From the NCBI GenBank assembly GCA_002493595.1, contig DKZG01000009.1, forward strand, positions 863-64,862: 64,000 nt of DNA, read 5' to 3'. This stretch comes from Ruminococcaceae bacterium UBA7080 (GTDB lineage Bacteria; Bacillota; Clostridia; Oscillospirales; Acutalibacteraceae). Made by a program: the position numbers and the translations under genes. Positions within the stretch are counted from its first letter, which is position 1. Every line of letters starts with the position of its first letter. The notes under the pieces were generated by a model that was not told the origin of the DNA, did not search any database, and saw only the letters and a list, made by a program, of their open reading frames with translations. Positions 34,955 to 44,776 of the stretch are shown here, piece after piece.

Positions 34955-36616
34955 ATGAAGGATTGGTACAAGGAATTAGTCGTTTATCAGATTTGGCCGC
35001 GTTCGTTTTGTGACGGTAACGGCGATGGTATCGGTGACCTTGAGGGTGTGCTGGGCAAGCTTGATTACCTTAAGGAGCTGGGAATTAACTGTATCTGGTT
35101 TTCGCCGCTTTATCCGTCTCCAAATGCAGATTTTGGTTATGATATTGCAGATTACAAAGATATTCATAAGGATTACGGCGATTTAGACCTGTTCAAAAGG
35201 GTGCTTGATGAGGCTCATAAGCGAGGCATTAAAGTTATTATGGACCTTGTAGTTAATCATACGTCGGATGAACATGACTGGTTTATTAAATCTCAGGATA
35301 AAAATTCTCCCTATCATGATTATTATATTTGGCGCAAGGGCAAGCTCGGCGGGAAGCTTCCTCCCAATAACTGGCTTTCCTGCTTTGAGGGAAAAGCGTG
35401 GGAGTATAATGAAAAGCTCAAGGAATACTATCTGCATGTATTCGCTAAAAAACAGCCTGATCTCAATCACGATAACCCCAAGGTGAGAGAAGAGGTTAAA
35501 GAGATTATGAAATTCTGGCTTGATATGGGTGTTGACGGCTTCCGTGAGGATGTTATTACATTTATATCAAAGCGCCCGGGTCTGCCAAACGGTTTGCCGC
35601 TTCCTGTCGGAACCGGAATTGAGCATTATATGGATGGACCGAATGTACATAAATATCTTAAGGAATACCGAGAGGTAACAGATGAATATGATTGCTTCAC
35701 TGTTGGTGAAGCACCGATGATGACCCCGGGTAATGCACTTAAATATATAAGTGAGGGTAAAAAAGAACTGGATTTAATGTTCCATTTCCAGCATATAGAG
35801 TCAGATGCATTTTTGATTGATTACCTTCAGAAACCTTTTGATTTAAAAAGTATGAAAAGGGCATTTTCTTCCTGGCAGAATAAGCTTAACGGCAAGGCAT
35901 GGAATACCCTTTATATAGAAAATCACGATCATCCGCGTATTATTTCAAGATATGGCAGCGAGAAGTACAGAACCGAATCGGGAAAAATGCTTGCAAATAT
36001 GTATATTTTGCAGCAGGGCACGCCGTTTATTTATCAGGGTCAGGAAATTGGTATGCTTAATACACGTCTTGACTCTATTGATGAGTATGCAGATGTTTTT
36101 GTAAAAAACAATTATGAGGTGGCAAAAAACAAACTTCATATTAAAGAGCAGACTTGTTTTGAGCTGGCTGTTAAATCAACCCGAGATAATGCAAGAACAC
36201 CGGTTCAGTGGGACGGCAGCGAGAATGCCGGATTTACTACAGGCAAGCCATGGTTCCCTGTTAATATAAATTATCCCGAGATAAACGCTGAAAAGGAAAT
36301 GGCTGATCCCGACTCCATTTTTAATCATTATAAAAAGCTGATTAAATTTAAAAAGGAGAATGAGGTCGCAATTTACGGTGATTATAAAGAGCATTATAAA
36401 AATTCTTCAAAGCTTTATGTTTATGAAAGAAATTACAAGGGCAAACGTCTGTTGGTAATCAATTCATTCAGTGAGGATAATATTGCATTTGAAGCACCGA
36501 ATGGATTTGAACTTGAAAAGGGTAAGGCTATACTGTGCAACTATAAAAATCCGACTGTTCAGGGTAACGGATTTAAAACAAGGCCTTATGAAACAAGAGT
36601 ATATTTATTCGACTAA
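34955..36616 (+). CDS. GH13 alpha-glucosidase (oligo-1,6-glucosidase type)
   Basis: Intracellular glycoside hydrolase, 553 residues, hydrolysing alpha-1,6 or alpha-1,4 glucosides from small starch fragments. It has the GH13 regions DLVVNH, GFREDVI with the nucleophile Asp, the acid Glu in VGEAP, and ENHDHPR, plus QPDLN, typical of subfamily 31. The start WYKELVVYQIWPRSF matches trehalose-6-phosphate hydrolases and oligo-1,6-glucosidases; telling these apart needs a tree. No signal peptide and no transporter next to it. GGGG precedes the ATG. Confidence 0.9.
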   Translation: MKDWYKELVVYQIWPRSFCDGNGDGIGDLEGVLGKLDYLKELGINCIWFSPLYPSPNADFGYDIADYKDIHKDYGDLDLFKRVLDEAHKRGIKVIMDLVVNHTSDEHDWFIKSQDKNSPYHDYYIWRKGKLGGKLPPNNWLSCFEGKAWEYNEKLKEYYLHVFAKKQPDLNHDNPKVREEVKEIMKFWLDMGVDGFREDVITFISKRPGLPNGLPLPVGTGIEHYMDGPNVHKYLKEYREVTDEYDCFTVGEAPMMTPGNALKYISEGKKELDLMFHFQHIESDAFLIDYLQKPFDLKSMKRAFSSWQNKLNGKAWNTLYIENHDHPRIISRYGSEKYRTESGKMLANMYILQQGTPFIYQGQEIGMLNTRLDSIDEYADVFVKNNYEVAKNKLHIKEQTCFELAVKSTRDNARTPVQWDGSENAGFTTGKPWFPVNINYPEINAEKEMADPDSIFNHYKKLIKFKKENEVAIYGDYKEHYKNSSKLYVYERNYKGKRLLVINSFSEDNIAFEAPNGFELEKGKAILCNYKNPTVQGNGFKTRPYETRVYLFD

Positions 36617-36622
36617 TACTAA

Positions 36623-36665
36623 AAAAAGGAGCAGTTAACGCATTTTGGCTAAACTGCTCCTTTTT
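36623..36665. terminator. Terminator between GH13 and MATE genes
   Basis: 14-bp perfect arms (AAAAAGGAGCAGTT and complement) and a 15-base loop, with A- and T-runs for both converging genes. Confidence 0.88.
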
Positions 36666-36683
36666 ATATATTTAGTATACTAA

Positions 36684-38075
36684 TTACCGGCCTAAGGCCT
36701 GTTTTTTATTTATACCTTTCATAATAATGATATACATTACGATACTCATAATTACACAGAAGAAATCAGCGGTTGCCTGTGCCCATATAATTCCGTCAAG
36801 CCCTACAAATTTGTTAAGTAAAAACAGAAGCGGAATATAAATTACACCCTGTCTGCCAACTGACAGAATAAAGGTTTGAATTCCTTTCCCCATTCCCTGG
36901 AATGCAAAGTTAAGTACAAACATAATACCGATAACAGGTCCGGGGCTCATTACTGCAGTGAGCATCTTTACACCCAAATCAACAACATCGGCGTCATCAA
37001 TAAACATACTGATTACATTTTCTCTGAATACCAGGTAGAAAAGCATCATTGCCGTTCCGATAACAATATTGCATATAATGCTGAATCCCATACACTTTTT
37101 CATTCTGCTATAGTTTTTAGCGCCATAACAATATCCGATTAGCGGCTGAACACCTTGTCCCAAACCGATTTGAAGCATAATGACCAGCATATTAGCCTTC
37201 ATTGCAACACCCATTGCCGCAACTGCATTATCACCATAGCTTACCAAAACGATGTTGACAATAATATTGCTGATGCTCATAAGTAAATTATTAAGACTTG
37301 CAGGCAGTCCTACATTAATAACGCCTTTTGCGATTCCGTTTTTCATTGAAAATCTTTTCGGCGTGATGCTCAGAATGCTTTTTCCTCTAAGAAAATAAAT
37401 GAGAAAGAAGATTACACTGAACACATTACCCAGTACGGTAGCAATTGCTGCACCGGCAACACCCATATCCAGACCGAAGGGTAGTGTTATACCAAAGAGT
37501 TTATCGCCCTTGTCTAAAATAAAAATCGGGTCAAGAATAACGTTAACCACTTGGCCCAATACAGAACCAATCATAGAGGTTTTAGCAGCACCCTCGCCGC
37601 GCACAAGATTACAAACTGTAATAGACAGTACCGAAAACGGAGCCCCCACAGCAACCCATTTTAAATAATCTTGTGCAAAATCAATCGTATTATCGCTCGC
37701 ACCGACCAAATACAGCAGCGGCTGTCTGAAAACGAAGAAAATAATTCCGATTAATATACCCAATACAAGTGAACCGTAAATACAAAAACTGCTGATGGTT
37801 TTTACCCTGTCATTATGACCCTCGCCAAGTGAACGGCTTATGAAAGCACAGCCGCCGATTCCGAATAAATTACCGATAGCAAGGAAAAAGAAAAAAAGCG
37901 GCATGGATACCGATACAGCTGCAACCTGGTTGCTGTCACCGGTTTGTCCAACAAAAAATGTATCCGCTAAATTGTATACAATATTAATAAGCATACCGAG
38001 CATACTGGGCAAAGCCATTGTTGCAACTGCCTTGGGTACCTTATAGTCCTTAAATACTCTTGTGTTATCTTTCAT
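36684..38075 (-). CDS. MATE-family efflux transporter
   Basis: 463 residues with about twelve membrane segments and the MATE layout: the start KAVATMALPSMLGMLINIVYNLADTFFVGQ and a repeated half LPASLNNLLMSISNIIVNIVLV. MATE proteins expel drugs or metabolites using H+ or Na+. The substrate is unknown. AAGGATGAT lies upstream. It lies 19 bases after rsmA on the same strand and is probably co-transcribed with it. Confidence 0.92.
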   Translation of the reverse strand: MKDNTRVFKDYKVPKAVATMALPSMLGMLINIVYNLADTFFVGQTGDSNQVAAVSVSMPLFFFFLAIGNLFGIGGCAFISRSLGEGHNDRVKTISSFCIYGSLVLGILIGIIFFVFRQPLLYLVGASDNTIDFAQDYLKWVAVGAPFSVLSITVCNLVRGEGAAKTSMIGSVLGQVVNVILDPIFILDKGDKLFGITLPFGLDMGVAGAAIATVLGNVFSVIFFLIYFLRGKSILSITPKRFSMKNGIAKGVINVGLPASLNNLLMSISNIIVNIVLVSYGDNAVAAMGVAMKANMLVIMLQIGLGQGVQPLIGYCYGAKNYSRMKKCMGFSIICNIVIGTAMMLFYLVFRENVISMFIDDADVVDLGVKMLTAVMSPGPVIGIMFVLNFAFQGMGKGIQTFILSVGRQGVIYIPLLFLLNKFVGLDGIIWAQATADFFCVIMSIVMYIIIMKGINKKQALGR

Positions 38076-38094
38076 AAATCAAATATCATCCTTT

Positions 38095-38943
38095 CTAAAG
38101 TTTTTCTGCAATATGAATAAAATCATCCATTAAAAGTTTTTCTGCACGTATATTTAAATCAAGTCCCAAATTGTCAAATATCTCTGTCAAGTCCTTTTTA
38201 GAGATACCCATTGTGTTTGATATGCTGTTAAGTGCAGTTTTGCGTCTTTGTGAAAACGCACTTTTTACAACCGTAAAAAATTTCTTCTCGTTATTTACTT
38301 TGTATTTTTCATCTTTTCTGACTTTCAGGCGGATTACCACACTGTCCACCTTAGGACTGGGCATAAAGCTGTCACGGGCCACATCAAATAAAGTTTCACT
38401 GTCTGCATAATAATTTACTGCTGCTGTAACTGCACCGGCCAAGCGTGTTCCGACCTGTGCGCATAGGCGCTCACCTGCCTCTTTCTGCACCATAACTACA
38501 ATCTCATCAATAGGCAACCTGCTTTCAAGCAGGGTCATAATTACCGGTGATGTTATATAATATGGAAGATTGGCGCATACTTTAACCGATGTGCAGCCGT
38601 CAAATTTTTCTGCAATGAGTTTGTGAAGGTCGAGCTTCATAACATCGTCATTTACAATTTCAAGATTGTTGAACTGTGCAAGCGTTTCATCAAGAACAGG
38701 CAAAAGTCTTTTATCAAGTTCTACAGATACAACTTTGCCTGCAACAGAGCAAAGCTCTTTTGTGAGTACACCGATACCCGGTCCTACCTCAAGCACTCCG
38801 GTATGCTCGTCGGCAGAAAGACTGTCTGCCATTTTGGGGCAAACATCGGGATTAATCAGAAAGTTCTGCCCCAGTGCCTTTGAAAAGGTGAAGCCGTGTC
38901 CTGAAAGTATTCTTTTTACAGTATTATAATCATATAAATCCAT
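38095..38943 (-). CDS. rsmA: 16S rRNA dimethyladenosine transferase RsmA (KsgA)
   Basis: Dimethylates A1518 and A1519 of 16S rRNA as a ribosome assembly checkpoint. The 282 residues show ALGQNFLINPDVC, the SAM loop LEVGPGIGVLT, NLPYYITSPVIM and the C-terminal QRRKTALNSI. It is divergent from the marR-ABC operon, with its promoter in the 150-bp gap. Confidence 0.96.
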   Translation of the reverse strand: MDLYDYNTVKRILSGHGFTFSKALGQNFLINPDVCPKMADSLSADEHTGVLEVGPGIGVLTKELCSVAGKVVSVELDKRLLPVLDETLAQFNNLEIVNDDVMKLDLHKLIAEKFDGCTSVKVCANLPYYITSPVIMTLLESRLPIDEIVVMVQKEAGERLCAQVGTRLAGAVTAAVNYYADSETLFDVARDSFMPSPKVDSVVIRLKVRKDEKYKVNNEKKFFTVVKSAFSQRRKTALNSISNTMGISKKDLTEIFDNLGLDLNIRAEKLLMDDFIHIAEKL

Positions 38944-39011
38944 AGTGTCACCTTTTCTTTGTTTGATTTGTGCTATTCTAACATATTAATAAATCGTTTA
39001 CAATATTTATG

Positions 39012-39071
39012 TTGACATTTTGGTAACTTGTGATAAAATAACCGTTAGTCGGCTAAAGATAGTCGGCTAAA
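39012..39071 (+). promoter_or_regulatory. marR operon promoter with two operator repeats
   Basis: TTGACA (39012-39017), 16-bp spacer and TAAAAT (39034-39039). Downstream, TAGTCGGCTAAA occurs twice (39046-39057 and 39060-39071) at a 14-bp period. The first copy with its 5' T (TTAGTCGGCTAA) is palindromic apart from its centre, as MarR-type operators are. Repressor bound here would block transcription start or elongation. Confidence 0.7.
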
Positions 39072-39095
39072 TTTACAATGCAAAGGTTGTATATT

Positions 39096-39572
39096 ATGAG
39101 ATATAAAAAGTGCTGCGATAGGCCGAATCAAGAAACGATAGGTCCCAAAATTATGTTTCTTTCAAAACTGCTTCGACGGTCCTTTAATGAGGCTGTTTCG
39201 CAGCAGGGTCTGTTTTCCGGTCAGCAGGATATAGTGTTTGCTCTCGTCGAAAATGAAGGGTTAACATTAAGTGAGCTGGCAAAGTTGCTTGATGTGTCAA
39301 GTGCGACTGCCAGCGTATCCATAAAACGAATGGAGAAGACAGGGTTTATAATAAAAAAGGCTGATGAAAAGGATGCTCGTATTACTCGCCTTTATCCAAC
39401 CGAAAAGGCTAAGAGTGCACCAAAAAATATAAAAAACAAAATGGATAGTATTGAAAATATTTTAAAGGAAAATATGACAGCCGAGCAGTCAGCAGAGTTT
39501 TCGCTGCTGCTGGAGACTGCAATACAGAATATGCTTAAAGAGGTGAAGGGAAATGATAAAAAAACTGGCTGA
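39096..39572 (+). CDS. MarR-family regulator
   Basis: 158-residue winged-helix repressor: LSELAKLLDVSSATASVSIKRMEKTGFI is the HTH, followed by the wing KADEKDARITRLYPTEKA and a dimer helix. The start at 39096 has AAAGG nine bases before it; the in-frame ATG at 39078 has none. It overlaps the first ABC gene by 20 bases, so it probably controls this exporter and itself through the repeats upstream. Confidence 0.9.
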   Translation: MRYKKCCDRPNQETIGPKIMFLSKLLRRSFNEAVSQQGLFSGQQDIVFALVENEGLTLSELAKLLDVSSATASVSIKRMEKTGFIIKKADEKDARITRLYPTEKAKSAPKNIKNKMDSIENILKENMTAEQSAEFSLLLETAIQNMLKEVKGNDKKTG

Positions 39573-41292
39573 ATATATGAAGGGACTATGGGGTCTTGCA
39601 TTCATAAGTGCCATGGGTATGATTGTTGAAGCAATCTGTGAGCTCTCACTGCCATCGATTGCAAATATTGTTTACAGCAATGTGTCCGCTGCGTCGGCAG
39701 GTGATTCTGCAACAAGAGTCTATGTTATAAAAATCGGACTTGCAATGTTTGCTTTGGCTATACTGGGTTTGTGCGGCGGTATTGCGACAATGAAAACATC
39801 TTCCGTTGTAGGGCAGAGATTTTCGTATCGATTAAGAAAAGATATTTACGCGAAAACAAGCGATTTTTCATTTAAAAATATTGATTCATTTTCAACTGCG
39901 TCATTGACAACGCGAATGACCAATGATGTAACCATGCTGCAAAATACTGTAATTATGATGCTGCGAATGCTTGTGCGTATTCCTGCTCTTTTGATAGTTT
40001 CTGCAATATTTGCATTTACGATTAATGCAAAGCTTTCGCTGATTATTGTATTTTTGCTGCCTGTGATTTTTATTATAGTTGCTCTTATTTTAAAATTCGG
40101 TTTTCCGATGTTCCAGAAAATGCAAAAAAAGATTGATACCGTTAACCGTGTTGTGCAGGAAAACCTTATAGGTATCAGAGTTGTGAAGGCGTTTGTGAGG
40201 GAGAATAAGGAAAAAGAGAAATTTCACAGTGCGTCGGATGATTTAGCAAGGCAGGGTTCAAAGGCAGCCGGACTGATTGTAACCATTATGCCTGTTATGA
40301 TGCTGATGATGAATATTGTTATCGTTTATACCTATTATAAGGGTGCAACAGATGCAGCAGCTGGAATAATGGAGGTTGGGCAGATATCGGTTTTGTCATC
40401 CTATATTGTGCAGGTTCTGATGAATATAATGATGGTTTCCATGTTCCTTTTGCAGTTTACAAGAGCAAAGGCCTGCGGTGACCGCGTAGTGGAAGTGCTT
40501 GATACGCAAATTGATATCGTTAATCCCGAGAATGCATATATTCCCGAAAGTCCCAAAGGGGAAATAGAATTTAAAAATGTTGATTTTGCCTATCATGAAA
40601 AGGATATGGTGCTTGAAAATATTAATTTTACCGCAGAGGCGGGAAGTATTGTGGGCATAATCGGTTCAACCGGATGCGGAAAATCTTCGTTGGTCAATCT
40701 TATACCGCGTCTTTATGATGTTTCGTCAGGACAAATTTTGATTGACGGTGTTGATGTAAGGAAGTATGATATTGCCGCACTGCGTGAGCTGACAGGTGTT
40801 GTGCTGCAAAAAAATGTACTTTTCAGCGGAACAATTAAGGATAATATTCGCTGGGGAAAGCCTGATGCTTCAGATGAGGAAATTATCGATGCCTGCAAGG
40901 CATCACAGGCACATGATTTTATTATGGCACAGCCAAATGGTTATGATACCGATCTTTCGCAGGGCGGACTCAATCTTTCCGGCGGACAAAAGCAAAGGCT
41001 TTGCATTGCCAGAGCGATGATAAAAAAACCAAAAATACTTATACTTGATGACTCTACTTCTGCTGTGGATACAGCAACGGAAGCAAAAATCAGAGAAAGC
41101 TTTTATACAAGTCTTAAGGATACTACCGTTATTATTATTGCACAGCGGATTTCATCGGTTAAGGACGCTGATAAAATTATTGTGCTTGATGACGGACAAA
41201 TAAACGCTGTAGGCACGAATGAAGAATTGCTTGCAGATAATGAAATTTATCAGGAGATTTACAAAACACAGCAAAAGGGGGTGCTTGAATAA
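39553..41292 (+). CDS. ABC exporter half with degenerate ATP site
   Basis: 579-residue fused membrane/ATPase subunit of a type IV ABC exporter. Six membrane helices (about 15-310) are followed by the ATPase: Walker A GSTGCGKSS, signature LSGGQKQR and Walker B ILILDDSTSAVD. The catalytic Glu after Walker B is Asp, and the switch His is Gln (IIAQRISS), as in the degenerate site of TM287, BmrC or LmrC. It overlaps marR by 20 bases and the next subunit by one (TAATG). Probably exports a drug or peptide. Confidence 0.93.
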   Translation: MIKKLAEYMKGLWGLAFISAMGMIVEAICELSLPSIANIVYSNVSAASAGDSATRVYVIKIGLAMFALAILGLCGGIATMKTSSVVGQRFSYRLRKDIYAKTSDFSFKNIDSFSTASLTTRMTNDVTMLQNTVIMMLRMLVRIPALLIVSAIFAFTINAKLSLIIVFLLPVIFIIVALILKFGFPMFQKMQKKIDTVNRVVQENLIGIRVVKAFVRENKEKEKFHSASDDLARQGSKAAGLIVTIMPVMMLMMNIVIVYTYYKGATDAAAGIMEVGQISVLSSYIVQVLMNIMMVSMFLLQFTRAKACGDRVVEVLDTQIDIVNPENAYIPESPKGEIEFKNVDFAYHEKDMVLENINFTAEAGSIVGIIGSTGCGKSSLVNLIPRLYDVSSGQILIDGVDVRKYDIAALRELTGVVLQKNVLFSGTIKDNIRWGKPDASDEEIIDACKASQAHDFIMAQPNGYDTDLSQGGLNLSGGQKQRLCIARAMIKKPKILILDDSTSAVDTATEAKIRESFYTSLKDTTVIIIAQRISSVKDADKIIVLDDGQINAVGTNEELLADNEIYQEIYKTQQKGVLE

Positions 41293-43148
41293 TGCCGCCA
41301 ATGGGGCCTCCGGGCAGAGGACCGTTAGGTCACAAGCCCAAGAACACGAAAAAATCATTTTCAAGGATTTTAAAGTATATCGGTAAAAATGCAGCGCTTT
41401 TGATAGTGGTATTGTTGATGCTTGTTTTCAGCACACTGTGTGCCACGGGTGCATCTTATTGGCTTAAGCCAATACTTGATGGTGTGGCAGGTGCAATCAA
41501 GGCCGGCAATTTCGCTACCGAGGGAGTGCATACTTTGATGGTGAACCTCACTATTGTGTCACTGTTTTATATCGGCGCTGCCCTGTTTTCATTTATTCAG
41601 TCTAAAATTATGGTATCAATTGCCTATAAAACAACAAATATTATCCGAAAGGATTTGTTTGACAGGCTGCAGACTTTGCCGCTGAAGTATTTTGACTCTA
41701 AGACCCACGGCGAAATTATGAGCCGTTTTACCAATGATGTTGATAATATTCAAATGATGCTGGAACAGACAATTGTTCAGCTGATTTCGTCGGTGTTTTC
41801 GTTTATCAGTATCGTTGTTATGATGATAGTGCTTGAATGGAGACTGTTTTTGGTTGCACTTGTTTTTCTTGCAGTCATGATTGCCAGCTCACTTTTTATT
41901 GCAAAGCGCACCAGGAAATATTTTACTGCACAGCAATCGGCACTGGGTGCGATGAACGGAAATATTGAAGAGACAATTGAAGGCATGAAAATTGTCAAAG
42001 TGTTTAATCATGAAAAACAGGCTGTTTCACAATTCGACGAGCTGAATGAGGATTACAGAAAGGCTGCAACAAACGCAAGTTTTTATTCGGGATTAATGGG
42101 TCCGTGCGGAACCGGTATCAATAATGCGCTGTATGCAACGATTACCCTTATGGGCGGAATTCTTGTTTTGTCAAGCTCACTCAGTATCGGTACATTTTTT
42201 ACATTTCTCAGTTATACAAAGCAGTTCAGACAGCCTATTGATCAGGTTATGAACCAGATGAATAATATCTTTTCTGCATTGGCCGGTGCTGAGCGTGTGT
42301 TTGAAATTATGGATATGGAGAGCGAGACCGACAGCGGCACAGTAACGCTGCTTGAGGAAAAAAGCGAAACAGGGAAAAAGTGGTACTGGCTGGACGGAGA
42401 AAGCAAAATTCCTGTTGAAGGAAATGTTGTTTTTAAAAATGTTGATTTTAGTTATGTTCCTGAAAAACAGGTGCTTAAAAATATCAACCTTTATGCTAAT
42501 TCCGGTCAGAAAATCGCTTTTGTCGGCTCAACCGGTGCAGGTAAAACAACCATTACAAATCTGATTAACCGTTTTTATGATATACAGGATGGAGTAATTA
42601 CCTATGACGGTATTGATATAAAGCGGATTAAGAAGGATGATTTGAGAAAAAGCCTTGCAATTGTTTTGCAGGATACGCATATGTTTACCGGCACGGTTAT
42701 GGATAATATCCGATACGGCAGACTTGATGCTACGGATGAGGAATGCATTGAGGCAGCAAAGCTTGCGTCGGCCCATTCCTTTATTTGCCGATTGCCTGAA
42801 GGCTATAATACAAAAATTACCGGTGACGGTGATAATCTGTCTCAGGGCCAGCGCCAGCTGCTTGCAATTGCACGTGCTGCTGTTGCAGATCCGCCCGTTA
42901 TGATACTTGACGAGGCAACATCATCAATTGATACCAGAACAGAAATGCATATTGAGCACGGCATGGATAGGCTTATGATAGGCAGAACGGTATTTGTGAT
43001 TGCACACAGACTTTCAACAGTAAGAAATTCAAATGCAATTATGGTACTTGAGAACGGCGAGATAATTGAACGCGGTGATCATGATGATTTAATTGCTCAA
43101 AAGGGCAGATATTATGAACTGTGTACCGGAAAGGCCAAGCTTAGTTGA
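41292..43148 (+). CDS. ABC exporter half with catalytic ATP site
   Basis: 618 residues and partner of the preceding gene. After a Pro/Gly-rich N-terminus (MPPMGPPGRGPLG) come six membrane helices, then an ATPase with GSTGAGKTT, LSQGQRQL, the catalytic Glu in VMILDEATSSID and a normal switch His (IAHRLSTV). The pair therefore forms a heterodimer with one active and one degenerate site. The extra ~30 residues before the ATPase (EEKSETGKKWYWLDGE) are an insert. Substrate unknown. Confidence 0.93.
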   Translation: MPPMGPPGRGPLGHKPKNTKKSFSRILKYIGKNAALLIVVLLMLVFSTLCATGASYWLKPILDGVAGAIKAGNFATEGVHTLMVNLTIVSLFYIGAALFSFIQSKIMVSIAYKTTNIIRKDLFDRLQTLPLKYFDSKTHGEIMSRFTNDVDNIQMMLEQTIVQLISSVFSFISIVVMMIVLEWRLFLVALVFLAVMIASSLFIAKRTRKYFTAQQSALGAMNGNIEETIEGMKIVKVFNHEKQAVSQFDELNEDYRKAATNASFYSGLMGPCGTGINNALYATITLMGGILVLSSSLSIGTFFTFLSYTKQFRQPIDQVMNQMNNIFSALAGAERVFEIMDMESETDSGTVTLLEEKSETGKKWYWLDGESKIPVEGNVVFKNVDFSYVPEKQVLKNINLYANSGQKIAFVGSTGAGKTTITNLINRFYDIQDGVITYDGIDIKRIKKDDLRKSLAIVLQDTHMFTGTVMDNIRYGRLDATDEECIEAAKLASAHSFICRLPEGYNTKITGDGDNLSQGQRQLLAIARAAVADPPVMILDEATSSIDTRTEMHIEHGMDRLMIGRTVFVIAHRLSTVRNSNAIMVLENGEIIERGDHDDLIAQKGRYYELCTGKAKLS

Positions 43149-43260
43149 TAACATAAAAAAATATCTTGTATACTGCTGCACGTTTAAATGCATTAATTAC
43201 ACAATAGCTTGTGGTGTGTCGTTTTTGCATTATTTTCTAAAATAATTATCTAAAAAAGCC

Positions 43261-43289
43261 TTTACTTTTAGGCACTTTGATGTTATAAT
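43261..43289 (+). promoter_or_regulatory. Promoter of the surface protein / sortase region
   Basis: TTTACT (43261-43266), 17-bp spacer and TATAAT (43284-43289), 54 bases before the start codon. Confidence 0.65.
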
Positions 43290-43343
43290 TTACTCAAATA
43301 TTGTATAGTTTTATATTTCAAGAAAGTATATAGAGGTGTTATT

Positions 43344-43892
43344 ATGAAAAAATTATTATCAGTTGTTCTTGCAGCTATGATGGCAGTTTCAGTTTTTGCC
43401 GTTTCAATGATGCCGGCATTTGCAGCAGATGTTATGAGCCCTACAGCTTCAACAGCTGAAAGCAAAAAGCCTACTCTTGAGGTGAACGGTGTTCCTACAG
43501 AAACAGATATTAACTATTCTCCCGATAAGGACAACACAAGCACAATTACTTTTACCTATACCGGTGAGGGTACTCTTAAGGGTTGGGAAGAAAATCTTGC
43601 TGATTTGGGTCTTTCAGAGGGTACTGATTATACAGCTGTAATGAATGCAGACGGTACATTTACAATCACATTCATCAGTGCGCAGGCAAATGAGGTTTGG
43701 CGCAGCGGTGATGTAGTTGTTAACGCAATTGTTGATTTTGGAAGCGAGACTACAAAGGCTACAACAAAGAAAAACAGCTCATCAAAGGCACCTGCAACAG
43801 GCATATCTTCATCAATCGTAGCAGGCAGCGTTGCTGTTGCATTTGCAGGCGCAGCAGTCCTTGCAGCAACTAAGAAGAAGGACGCTGAATAA
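43344..43892 (+). CDS. Sortase-anchored secreted protein with PATG signal
   Basis: 182 residues. A signal peptide (MKKLLSVVLAAMMAVSVFAV, cleavage after AFA) is followed by an unrecognised domain of about 100 residues rich in Thr, Asp and Glu (TITFTYTGEGTLKGWEENLADLGL), a Thr/Ser/Lys linker, and a wall sorting signal: APATG (149-153), hydrophobic helix, KKKDAE. It lies just upstream of sortase B, its probable anchor enzyme. Function of the domain unknown. AGAGGTG precedes the ATG. Confidence 0.85.
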   Translation: MKKLLSVVLAAMMAVSVFAVSMMPAFAADVMSPTASTAESKKPTLEVNGVPTETDINYSPDKDNTSTITFTYTGEGTLKGWEENLADLGLSEGTDYTAVMNADGTFTITFISAQANEVWRSGDVVVNAIVDFGSETTKATTKKNSSSKAPATGISSSIVAGSVAVAFAGAAVLAATKKKDAE

Positions 43893-43911
43893 TTTAAATA
43901 ATCAATTAAAG

Positions 43912-43943
43912 CCTGTTTACCTTTTGGTAAACAGGTCTTTTTA
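43912..43943 (+). terminator. Terminator between the surface protein and srtB
   Basis: 10-bp stem CCTGTTTACC / GGTAAACAGG, TTTT loop and T5 tail. Some read-through may still supply srtB, as I saw no strong promoter after it. Confidence 0.85.
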
Positions 43944-43966
43944 ATCTTTAAACAAGGTGATACGTT

Positions 43967-44776
43967 TTGAACGAAAACGAAAATATGGAGAAAACACCAC
44001 AGCGGGACAATAAAAAGAAAAGGGCAGCAAAACTTATACTCATATTTATTATTGTTTTTGTTGTTGTTTTCTGCGGTGTTTATTTTGGTATACAAATTTA
44101 TAATAATTTTATTAACAAGCCTGAGGAAACGACTGCAGCAACAGTTTCGTCTTCCGTCAATACCACGGATGCGCGTGAGAAAAATCCTATCGACTTTAAA
44201 TCGTTAAAGGCAAAAAATGACGAAATATATGCGTGGATTAAAGTCGACGATACAAAAGTTGATTACCCGATTGTGCAGAATGCCACCAACGATGAGTTTT
44301 ATCTTAAACACACAGCAGAGGATAAAAGCTGGTCGGCAAGCGGTGCAATATATACCGAGCTGATTAACCATAAAACGTTTAAGGATCCGGTTACGCTGAT
44401 TTACGGTCACAACGGTTATGGCGACACAATGTTTACAACGCTTCATAAATTCAGGGATAAGGCATTTTTTGACGATCATCCTTATTTCTATATTTATACC
44501 CCCACACAAAAGCTGACATATCAGGTTGTATCGGCTTTTAAATATGATGACCGTCATATTATGAATTCATTTAATTTCGCTGATTTATCAGTCGTTGAAG
44601 AGTTTCAGGATTATATACAGAATCCTACATCGGCATTAAAAAATGTAAGAACGGATTTGGACAAACCGATGGACCGATCAAGCAAGATTGTTGTTTTATC
44701 GACCTGTATTACAAATCAGAAAAGCAGTAGATATTTAATTTGCGGAGTGTTAACAAAAGATGAAAAAACCTATTGA
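43967..44776 (+). CDS. srtB: Class B sortase
   Basis: Membrane-bound transpeptidase joining surface proteins to the wall. The 269 residues have a cytoplasmic N-terminus, one membrane helix (about residues 24-45), and a class B catalytic domain with VDYPIVQNATNDEFYLKH, the His in IYGHNG, the Cys in LSTCI and the Arg in SSRYLI. The start is TTG with AAGGTG eight bases upstream; ATG 43985 is less well placed. It overlaps the following LCP gene by 17 bases. The PATG proteins at 43344 and 48117 are likely substrates. Confidence 0.93.
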   Translation: MNENENMEKTPQRDNKKKRAAKLILIFIIVFVVVFCGVYFGIQIYNNFINKPEETTAATVSSSVNTTDAREKNPIDFKSLKAKNDEIYAWIKVDDTKVDYPIVQNATNDEFYLKHTAEDKSWSASGAIYTELINHKTFKDPVTLIYGHNGYGDTMFTTLHKFRDKAFFDDHPYFYIYTPTQKLTYQVVSAFKYDDRHIMNSFNFADLSVVEEFQDYIQNPTSALKNVRTDLDKPMDRSSKIVVLSTCITNQKSSRYLICGVLTKDEKTY

